Below are positions 1 to 4,863 of a stretch of 5,728 bases of DNA, in pieces. The stretch lies in contig CABSNX010000128.1 of NCBI GenBank assembly GCA_902479205.1, positions 1-5,728 of the forward strand, given 5' to 3'. The notes below the pieces were generated by a model that saw only the letters and a list, made by a program, of their open reading frames with translations, did not search any database and was not told the DNA's origin. The stretch comes from an uncultured Collinsella sp. Lineage in GTDB: Bacteria > Actinomycetota > Coriobacteriia > Coriobacteriales > Coriobacteriaceae. How positions within the stretch are numbered: the stretch's first letter is position 1; every line of letters starts with the position of its first letter. Position numbers and translations under genes: made by a program.

Positions 1-21
1 GGAGATGTGTATAAGAGACAG
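1..21. other. Residual Nextera/Tn5 sequencing adapter
   Basis: Bases 3-21 are AGATGTGTATAAGAGACAG, the exact 19-base Tn5 mosaic end used in Nextera libraries. The two bases before it (GG) agree with the end of the read-2 tail, which finishes ...CTCGG, and not with the read-1 tail, which finishes ...CGTC. This is library-derived sequence left on the contig end. Genomic DNA begins at 22, where the reading frame of the nucleotidyltransferase gene runs straight into the adapter. Confidence 0.96.
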
Positions 22-222
22 GATAAATGCCCACAATGCAGTGGCGAATTCAACGCCTTCCCCATCAACAATTACGACGATATCCAAGTCTTCAGTAGCT
101 CTAAACGAATCGCCCTCATTGTCAAATAGAACGCTGCAGGCCCCTCCACCAATAAGGACGTAACCGCCTTTACAGCCGCTCATGGCATCGGCAAATCGCT
201 CTATTCCCCTCACTTTTGACAT
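22..222 (-). CDS. AbiEii-like nucleotidyltransferase, 3' part missing
   Basis: The gene starts with ATG at 222 and stays open for 67 codons until it hits the adapter, so the C-terminal part is lost. The visible protein has the start of a nucleotidyltransferase fold: YVLIGGGACS (residues 21-30, the GG-containing strand-turn) and RATEDLDIVV (41-50), whose Asp45 and Asp47 fit the metal-binding DxD pair. The pattern (V/I)LIGG-x-AC, then FRAT-x-DLDIV, is typical of uncharacterised proteins related to the AbiEii/AbiGii toxin family (family knowledge). Such enzymes transfer nucleotides to RNA or protein targets, but the substrate here is unknown. The start overlaps the upstream winged-helix gene by 13 bases and has a strong ribosome site, so translation is probably coupled. 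By position and order it would be the toxin or effector half of an AbiE-like pair. It could also be a non-toxic nucleotidyltransferase of the same fold. Confidence 0.85.
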
Positions 223-1232
223 ATCGTCCTCCTGAGCTGTTCGACCGCGTCGAGCAGACGATCTTCTTTGTAATCTGCTTTTGCGCAAGCAACGTATAAG
301 GAAAACGGGTCGACACACTGCAAACCCGTCGCGTCAAAACTAATATCGGACGGCGCGTCCACGGGATACGACCAGACCTCAATCACAACTGCCGCCTGTT
401 CGTACCACTGAGCCTCCAGCCATCTGTCGCCCATATGCTCTTTCAAGGCCTCTAGCTGATATTTTTCGAGAGCAATGGTTGGAGCAGAGTCTTCATGGGC
501 AAGGTCGGACATATAGCTAAGGGCAGACACACCGGAAAGCAGCGCATCAACGGCACGTAGCTCTGTTCTCTCGATGACCTTCTTGAGCCGGATTCGCTCT
601 AAAACTGGCGTGCGAAGATAGTCCTCAAACCCATCTAGCAACGTCTCGGTCGACAGCCCGGCGTCACACAATATACGCTTTTTGCCGTCCCGCATAATCA
701 ACCCAGGAGCTATAGCGGCGATTTCCGAAAGATAGCCGCTGACGCTTGCCGCGCTTTTGCCACACAGACGCGCTAGGTCGCCGGCGGAGCAGTCAACCCA
801 TCGTCCCGCAATGAGATTTAGGACGATTCGTTGAGATTGGGGCGAAAGCGGAGCAGCGGGAGAAGCACCCAGCACCTCATCGGAAATAACGGCTCCGATA
901 AACGGCAGGAACGCATTTCGCTCATCTCGGATATATGCGATTCCCTCCGAAGAAAGCGCACGCATAAAACCTAAATCCATAGCATCCCAGCAAATTGCCA
1001 CCGGACGAGCATCTAACGTACGCACTGCATTGACGAGATTTCGCGCCGAAATGACACTGGGCGGTTCTTTAGGTTCCGCAACAATAAAACGGCCCTGCTC
1101 AGACATGCCAAGCCGTGCCAAGCGAAGCGAATACCGCTCAAGATACATGCGAGGAATCTGCATCTCAACTGGCTCCGAATCGATGGCGAGCTCTAAAGAG
1201 AAGAGTCTTTTAGGGAGACAATTTAGTAGCAT
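210..1232 (-). CDS. Winged-helix regulator resembling AbiEi-type antitoxins
   Basis: Likely DNA-binding partner of the overlapping nucleotidyltransferase. Counting from ATG at 1232 the protein has 340 residues. The N-terminal part (about 1-120) ends in GIAYIRDERNAFLPF, resembling the 'GxPFI-x-N-x-LFLP' segment of wHTH proteins found next to such nucleotidyltransferases. Residues about 129-188 look like a winged helix (SPQSQRIVLNLI, then DLARLCGKSAASVSGYLSEI as recognition-helix region, then a basic wing RDGKKRIL). Residues about 195-335 resemble the AbiEi C-terminal domain: LLSGVSALSYMSDL, an IEVWSYPVD strand, VDPFSLYVACAK, and a final EQLRR helix. The frame can be opened by GTG at 1238, directly after an in-frame TGA at 1241-1239. 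I prefer ATG at 1232 because GGTGA lies six bases before it. It ends in TGA at 210-212. In AbiE systems this protein represses its own promoter and neutralises the toxin; that role here is inferred from order and resemblance. Base composition is lower in GC than pcrA. The family call is moderately sure. Confidence 0.75.
   Translation of the reverse strand: MLLNCLPKRLFSLELAIDSEPVEMQIPRMYLERYSLRLARLGMSEQGRFIVAEPKEPPSVISARNLVNAVRTLDARPVAICWDAMDLGFMRALSSEGIAYIRDERNAFLPFIGAVISDEVLGASPAAPLSPQSQRIVLNLIAGRWVDCSAGDLARLCGKSAASVSGYLSEIAAIAPGLIMRDGKKRILCDAGLSTETLLDGFEDYLRTPVLERIRLKKVIERTELRAVDALLSGVSALSYMSDLAHEDSAPTIALEKYQLEALKEHMGDRWLEAQWYEQAAVVIEVWSYPVDAPSDISFDATGLQCVDPFSLYVACAKADYKEDRLLDAVEQLRRTICQK
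227..233 (-). promoter_or_regulatory. Ribosome binding site of the nucleotidyltransferase gene
   Basis: On the minus strand AGGAGGA sits four bases before the ATG at 222, inside the final codons of the upstream gene. It is a near-ideal Shine-Dalgarno sequence, far stronger than the one before the upstream gene. It fixes the start and suggests the second gene is translated at a high rate once ribosomes clear the first. Confidence 0.85.
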
Positions 1233-1238
1233 GTCCAC

Positions 1239-1243
1239 TCACC
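1239..1243 (-). promoter_or_regulatory. Weak ribosome site that decides the regulator start
   Basis: GGTGA on the minus strand lies six bases before ATG at 1232 and overlaps the in-frame TGA at 1241-1239. It lies directly against GTG at 1238, too close to serve it. This favours ATG 1232 over the GTG two codons upstream. Confidence 0.5.
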
Positions 1244-1250
1244 ATTTTCA

Positions 1251-1298
1251 TTTCAGTTACATTTTAGTATCTATCTGAAATTATACTGAATCGTATAA
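1251..1298. promoter_or_regulatory. Two adjacent dyads, candidate autoregulatory operator
   Basis: Dyad 1 is 1251-1280: arms of 12 bases, TTTCAGTTACAT and ATCTATCTGAAA, complementary at 10 of 12 positions around a 6-base centre. Dyad 2 is 1281-1298: TTATAC, six bases, GTATAA, perfect. They abut, and together cover the -10 box (1280-1285), part of the -10/-35 spacer and the transcription start region. CTGAA also recurs in the same orientation at 1275 and 1286, 11 bases apart. AbiEi antitoxins are known to bind inverted repeats at their own promoter; that this protein binds here is inference. Confidence 0.6.
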
Positions 1299-1307
1299 AA
1301 CGCTCAA
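1280..1307 (-). promoter_or_regulatory. Sigma-70-type promoter of the AbiE-like cassette
   Basis: The minus strand has TTGAGC at 1307-1302 and a perfect TATAAT at 1285-1280, separated by 16 bases. Transcription would start near 1273, giving an untranslated leader of about 40 bases before ATG 1232. The whole stretch is AT-rich compared with its surroundings, and no other good -10 box lies between the pcrA terminator and the start codon. Two dyads overlap the -10 box and leader, so repression by the encoded winged-helix protein is plausible. Confidence 0.75.
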
Positions 1308-1343
1308 TCCCTAAAGTTCTAAGAAACAGTCTAAATCGCAATA

Positions 1344-1377
1344 AGGGGATCCCCGCTCATCAAACGGGAGAGCCCCT
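1344..1377 (-). terminator. GC-rich hairpin, possible backup terminator
   Basis: On the minus strand AGGGG (1377-1373) pairs with CCCCT (1348-1344), and CCCG (1368-1365 complement) pairs with CGGG (1355-1352 complement) around a 9-base loop, with a small internal loop between. The 3' side continues TTATTGCGATTT, a poor T tract. It lies between the main pcrA terminator and the cassette promoter, so it could be a second stop for read-through transcripts. The right arm also contains the short palindrome GGGGATCCCC (1345-1354). Confidence 0.4.
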
Positions 1378-1416
1378 ACTCATACCTATCTATCAGCCCA
1401 CCCGGCTCTCTAGACT

Positions 1417-1445
1417 AAAAAGCGAACGAGCAGAGCGACGCTCGC
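1417..1445 (-). terminator. Rho-independent terminator after pcrA
   Basis: On the minus strand GCGAGCG (1445-1439) pairs with CGTTCGC (1428-1422), seven pairs including one G-T, with a 10-base loop, directly followed by TTTTT (1421-1417). This is the only stem with an adjacent T run downstream of pcrA. It lies about 160 bases past the stop codon, so the pcrA transcript would carry the whole 115-base hairpin in its 3' untranslated region. Confidence 0.65.
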
Positions 1446-1475
1446 AAGCTGTGGGCCGAAACACCGCAAGGAAGA

Positions 1476-1590
1476 GGGCGCGCCGGGGGCTTTGGTCGAT
1501 CGCGAGTTCCGCACGAGCCGGAGAGCACTTAATGTGCTCTCCGTGCGAGCAGGACTGTCCGAGCAGGCGACCAAAGCCCCCGGCGCGCCC
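1476..1590. repeat. 115-base hairpin with a perfect 23-bp stem
   Basis: Bases 1476-1498 are the exact reverse complement of 1568-1590. Inside, 1520-1528 (GGAGAGCAC) pairs perfectly with 1534-1542 around the loop TTAAT, GCAC at 1511-1514 pairs with GTGC at 1543-1546, and 1505-1510 can pair with 1552-1556. Everything nests into one long hairpin with internal loops. It starts 14 bases after the pcrA stop and has no T run after it on either strand, so it is not a classical terminator. Open reading through it starts only at TTG and overlaps all stems, so I see no gene. It could be a structured 3'-UTR RNA, a small RNA, or a dispersed palindromic element. CGAGCAGG is repeated directly at 1546 and 1560. 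Confidence 0.8.
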
Positions 1591-1604
1591 GGTCAACCTC
1601 GCAG

Positions 1605-4508
1605 TTAGGCATTCAGCTTGACGATCGGCGCAAAGCCCTTCATCAGCTTTTTGGTATGGCCGGTCTTTTCGAATTGAACCTCGATCATGTCTCCGGCGAC
1701 CGAGATCACGGTACCCGTGCCAAAGGTCTTGTGGCTCACGGTATCGCCCGCGGCAAAGTCCTGCGATGCGCTGGCACGATCGACCTTGCGCTCCACCGTC
1801 GGGGACACCTTGGACGACGGCTTTTTGGCTCGCGGCGCGCCCGAGCCAAAGGTCGAGGCAACACGGCCGGCGTCGGGCGAGACTCCACGATGGCGCTCGG
1901 TACCATAAGTGCTGCCGCCAAAGAAATCGTCAAAGCTCGATCCGCCGCGCGAACCGGAACCGCCGGTCGAGCGCGTATGCGAACCGAACACCTTGCCGCC
2001 ATACATATCCGAGCCCATGCCCGAGCCAAAGGTGCCGTGACGGTCGCCGCGCTTCTCCCAGCCCGTGCCCTCAAAACCGGCAGAACCGATACCGCTAAAC
2101 TCGATATCCTCAAACGGAATCTCATTGAGGAAGCGCGAGCGCGGGTTGGCAGAGGTCGAACCGTAGGTGCGACGCGTGGCCGCATAGGTCAGGAACAGGC
2201 GCTTGCGAGCACGCGTGATGGCGACGTAGGCCAAGCGGCGCTCCTCCTCGAGCTTGCCCGGATCGTCACTACCGCCAAAGTCGTGCACGTGCGGGAAGAT
2301 ACCCTCCTCCATGCCGGCCACGAACACCGCCGGGAACTCCAGGCCCTTGGCGGAGTGGATGGTCATCATGGTGATGGCATGCGTCTCGCCGGCCAGGGAA
2401 TCCAAGTCGGAGCGCAGGGCCAGCCACTCCATGAGTGCCGGCAGCGCCTTACAGGTGAGCGGACCGTAGGTGCGCTCAATCTCGTCGGCATGCACGGCAC
2501 CCGCCGGCATCTCCGTCGGCGCGGCATACGCGTTGCCCGCGATGGCGGCGGCCAGGGCATCCTGCGGCGAGAGCGCCGGGGCGGCTAGGCTATCGAGTGG
2601 ATTGGAACCTGCGGCATCGCGCGCGCCGACGAGCGCCTCAAACGAGGATGCCGGGGCAGATGGCCCCGGTTCGGGCGCGGGCGCGCTCACCACGATGGGC
2701 TCGGGCTCGGCGCCGGCAGGCACGTCGGCAACACCGGCTGCGCGCAGCTCTTCTAGGCTCTCGAGCGTACCCTCGATATCCTCGTGCGTCTCCTCAAATT
2801 CGGCGGCGACGCCCAGGAATTCCTGAATGTTCTCGGCACGGCTCTCGGACTCCATGGTGCCCTCGGCGCGGAAAGCCTGCAGCAGGCCCGTCTTATCGAC
2901 AATCATCTCGACGACGTCCTTGAGCTCGCCGTCCATGCGGCGACCCTCGCGCACTAGCGAGACAAAGCTCGACAGGCCATTGCGCACCTTGGCGCTAAAC
3001 ATGCCGGTCTCGGCGCACGCGATCTCGCAAGCTTGGAAGAACGAGCAGCGGTTGTCGCGCGCCAGTTGCTCGATCTTTTGGATCGAGGTGGAGCCGATGC
3101 CGCGGCGAGGTGTGTTGATGACGCGCTTGACGCTCATCTCGTCGGCCGGGTTCACGATCATCTTGAGGTAGGCCATGACGTCGCGGATCTCGGCACGGTC
3201 GAAGAATCGCGTGCCGCCCACGATCTTATAGGGCACGCCCGCGCGCAGGAACATATCTTCGAGAATACGCGACTGGGCGTTGGTACGGTAGAACACGGCG
3301 ATGTCGTCGTAACTCGTGCCTTTGGCATGCAGTTTCTCGATCTCACCGGCAATCCAGCGGCCCTCGTCGCGCTCATCGCTCGCCTGGAAGGCCTGAATCT
3401 TCTCGCCATCGCCCTCGGCCGTAAACAGGCGCTTGTCCTTGCGCTGAGAGTTGTGGCGCACCACGGCGTTGGCGGCGCTCAGGATGTGGCCCGTAGAGCG
3501 GTAGTTCTGCTCGAGCTTGACCGTCTTGCAGTTTTTAAAGTCCTTCTCAAAGTCCAGAATGTTGGTGATGTCGGCGCCGCGCCAGCTATAAATGGACTGG
3601 TCATCGTCGCCTACGACCATGAGGTTTTGGTACTTGGCGGCCAGCAGGTTGGCGATCTCGTACTGGACGTGGTTGGTGTCCTGATACTCATCGACGCTAA
3701 TGTAGCGGAAGCGCTCTTGGTACTTGTCGAGTACCTCGGGGCGGGTGCGCAGCAGCTCGAGCGTGCGCACAAGCAGGTCGTCGAAGTCCATCGCGTTAGC
3801 GGCGCGCAGGCGGCGCTCCAGCTCCAGGTAGACCTGCGCGGCCTTTTTGTCGTTGGGGCTATCGGCGGACTTGAGCATGTCCTCGGGGCCGATCATGGCG
3901 TTTTTGGCCGAGCTAATCTTGCTGCGGATCATGTTGATGGGGAACTGCTTTTGCTCAATGCCGAGCGCCTGCATAATGTCACGCACCATGCGCTTTGAGT
4001 CATCGTCATCGTAGATGGTGAACTGACCGGTGTATCCCAGCAGGTCGGCGTCCTCGCGCAGCATACGCACGCACATGGCATGGAAGGTGCATACCCACAT
4101 GCCACGGGTGCCGCTGGGAATGAGTGCCGCCAGACGCTCACGCATCTCGGCCGCGGCCTTGTTGGTAAACGTGATGGCAAGGATCTGCCAGGGCTTAACG
4201 CCCAGGTCGCCGAGCATATGTGCGATACGGAAGGTCAAGACGCGGGTCTTGCCCGAGCCGGCGCCGGCAAGGACCAGCAACGGGCCCTCGGTGGTCAGGA
4301 CCGCCTCGCGCTGAGCGGGATTAAGGCTGTCGATGTCGACGAGCGGCTTGGCGGGCTTGGGCGCCGGCGCGGGAGCGTCGTAGATGTCGAGCGGAACGAG
4401 CTCGGGCTCCGGCGCAGCAGGGGCGGTGTATGCATCGAGCGGCACGGGTTCCGGCGCGGGCGGCACAGGTACCGCGACATTCTTTTCCCAGGGCAAGGGC
4501 TGGGTCAT
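1605..4508 (-). CDS. pcrA: ATP-dependent DNA helicase PcrA/UvrD
   Basis: Superfamily 1A 3'-5' helicase acting in nucleotide excision repair, replication restart and removal of stalled RNA polymerase. The 967 residues show every motif: Q motif LNPAQREAV (62-70), Walker A AGAGSGKT (81-88), Ia ITFTNKAAAEM (112-122), TFHA (141-144), Walker B VDEYQDTN (272-279), III VGDDDQSIYSWRGA (299-312), IV LEQNYRS (332-338), V TIHSAKGLEF (716-725), VI RRLAYVAITRARKR (757-770). A Tudor-like tail (about 917-962, GDTVSHKTFGTGTVISV) matches the PcrA C-terminal domain that contacts RNA polymerase. It is about 240 residues longer than typical PcrA because of a Pro-rich N-terminal extension (1-57), an Ala/Pro/Glu-rich insertion (about 575-690) before motif V, and a Gly/Ser-rich linker (about 805-905). 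ATG at 4508 is chosen because GAGGAG lies six bases upstream; an in-frame GTG at 4592 would add 28 residues lacking family likeness and lie close to the promoter. It ends in TAA at 1605-1607. The catalytic call is very secure. Confidence 0.97.
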   Translation of the reverse strand: MTQPLPWEKNVAVPVPPAPEPVPLDAYTAPAAPEPELVPLDIYDAPAPAPKPAKPLVDIDSLNPAQREAVLTTEGPLLVLAGAGSGKTRVLTFRIAHMLGDLGVKPWQILAITFTNKAAAEMRERLAALIPSGTRGMWVCTFHAMCVRMLREDADLLGYTGQFTIYDDDDSKRMVRDIMQALGIEQKQFPINMIRSKISSAKNAMIGPEDMLKSADSPNDKKAAQVYLELERRLRAANAMDFDDLLVRTLELLRTRPEVLDKYQERFRYISVDEYQDTNHVQYEIANLLAAKYQNLMVVGDDDQSIYSWRGADITNILDFEKDFKNCKTVKLEQNYRSTGHILSAANAVVRHNSQRKDKRLFTAEGDGEKIQAFQASDERDEGRWIAGEIEKLHAKGTSYDDIAVFYRTNAQSRILEDMFLRAGVPYKIVGGTRFFDRAEIRDVMAYLKMIVNPADEMSVKRVINTPRRGIGSTSIQKIEQLARDNRCSFFQACEIACAETGMFSAKVRNGLSSFVSLVREGRRMDGELKDVVEMIVDKTGLLQAFRAEGTMESESRAENIQEFLGVAAEFEETHEDIEGTLESLEELRAAGVADVPAGAEPEPIVVSAPAPEPGPSAPASSFEALVGARDAAGSNPLDSLAAPALSPQDALAAAIAGNAYAAPTEMPAGAVHADEIERTYGPLTCKALPALMEWLALRSDLDSLAGETHAITMMTIHSAKGLEFPAVFVAGMEEGIFPHVHDFGGSDDPGKLEEERRLAYVAITRARKRLFLTYAATRRTYGSTSANPRSRFLNEIPFEDIEFSGIGSAGFEGTGWEKRGDRHGTFGSGMGSDMYGGKVFGSHTRSTGGSGSRGGSSFDDFFGGSTYGTERHRGVSPDAGRVASTFGSGAPRAKKPSSKVSPTVERKVDRASASQDFAAGDTVSHKTFGTGTVISVAGDMIEVQFEKTGHTKKLMKGFAPIVKLNA

Positions 4509-4514
4509 GGGCGA

Positions 4515-4520
4515 CTCCTC
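4515..4520 (-). promoter_or_regulatory. Ribosome binding site of pcrA
   Basis: GAGGAG on the minus strand with a six-base spacer before ATG 4508. It settles the start at MTQPLPWEKN rather than the GTG at 4592, which has no comparable site. Confidence 0.8.
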
Positions 4521-4569
4521 ATCTGACGGACGGCGCGCCTGCGGGCAGCGCCATAGTTTGAGCCGTACC

Positions 4570-4600
4570 AGTATACCGAGCCGCGCGGACACCGACGCAA
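4570..4600 (-). promoter_or_regulatory. Probable pcrA promoter
   Basis: On the minus strand TATACT (4575-4570) forms a good -10 box. The best -35 match upstream is TTGCGT (4600-4595), but the spacing is 19 bases, longer than ideal. Transcription would begin near 4563, leaving a leader of about 55 bases. The position between the palindrome and the ribosome site fits; the long spacer keeps confidence moderate. Confidence 0.45.
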
Positions 4601-4643
4601 ATCACACCACGACTCCGTGCGCCACCGTCAGGCCCGCCCAGCG

Positions 4644-4715
4644 GATTTGGCGCAATGGGGTCAGGCTAGTCTGCACCACATTGGTGCAAAGAAACCTGGC
4701 CCCATTGCACCAATC
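4644..4715. repeat. Long imperfect palindrome with nested hairpin
   Basis: Bases 4652-4665 pair with 4695-4708 (14 pairs, one being G-T on the plus strand). The stem extends outward to 4644/4715 with one bulge (4648) and one mismatch. Inside, past a symmetric six-by-six internal loop, TGCACCA (4672-4678) pairs with TGGTGCA (4682-4688) around a three-base loop. The same central segment can instead pair with TTGCACCAAT (4705-4714). It lies between the uppP terminator and the pcrA promoter in a 355-base gap in which I see no gene. It resembles REP-like or miniature inverted-repeat elements, but copy number cannot be judged from one window. Confidence 0.75.
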
Positions 4716-4778
4716 ACGGAGCCACCGATGTCATGGCAACGGTACCGAGCGGCGGCCAGGGCGAACAAATTGGCATGA

Positions 4779-4819
4779 AAAGGGGGCGGCATAGACCTTC
4801 TGGTCATGCCGCCCCCTTT
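4779..4819 (-). terminator. Strong hairpin terminator after uppP
   Basis: Bases 4779-4792 pair perfectly with 4806-4819 (AAAGGGGGCGGCAT and its complement). The stem continues after one bulged base (4793) with GACC/GGTC around the tetraloop at 4798-4801, 18 pairs in all. On the minus strand the stem is followed by a T run (TTTT, 4781-4778), 45 bases past the uppP stop. The A/T-flanked stem makes it usable in both directions, but only the minus-strand gene upstream needs it here. Confidence 0.9.
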
Positions 4820-4863
4820 GAATGACAAGTTGTCGCCCCGGCCGCCGCGCAGCGTCGACTAAG

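Noticed and set aside
1..21. A genuine Tn5-family transposon end
   Set aside because: The hyperactive mosaic end is a synthetic hybrid used in libraries, and it is at the very contig edge with read-2 tail bases.
1476..1590. MITE with 23-bp terminal inverted repeats
   Set aside because: No target-site duplication is visible: the left flank GGAAGA and right flank GGTCAA do not match. Kept only as a possibility under the hairpin finding.
1393..1596. Minus-strand open frame of 67 codons downstream of pcrA
   Set aside because: It needs a TTG start, has no ribosome site, and overlaps the 115-base hairpin and the pcrA terminator entirely.
1656..2588. Plus-strand open frame of 310 codons opposite pcrA
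   Set aside because: It lies wholly inside the secure pcrA coding region, reads as Arg/Gly/Ala-rich sequence without domains, and is explained by high-GC antisense frames.
3033..3998. Plus-strand open frame of 321 codons opposite pcrA
   Set aside because: Antisense shadow over motifs Ia to IV of the helicase; hydrophobic repetitive composition reflects the complementary codon pattern, not a protein family.
4509..4592. GTG start giving a 995-residue PcrA
   Set aside because: The extra 28 residues have no family likeness and lie near the predicted promoter, while ATG 4508 has GAGGAG at six bases.
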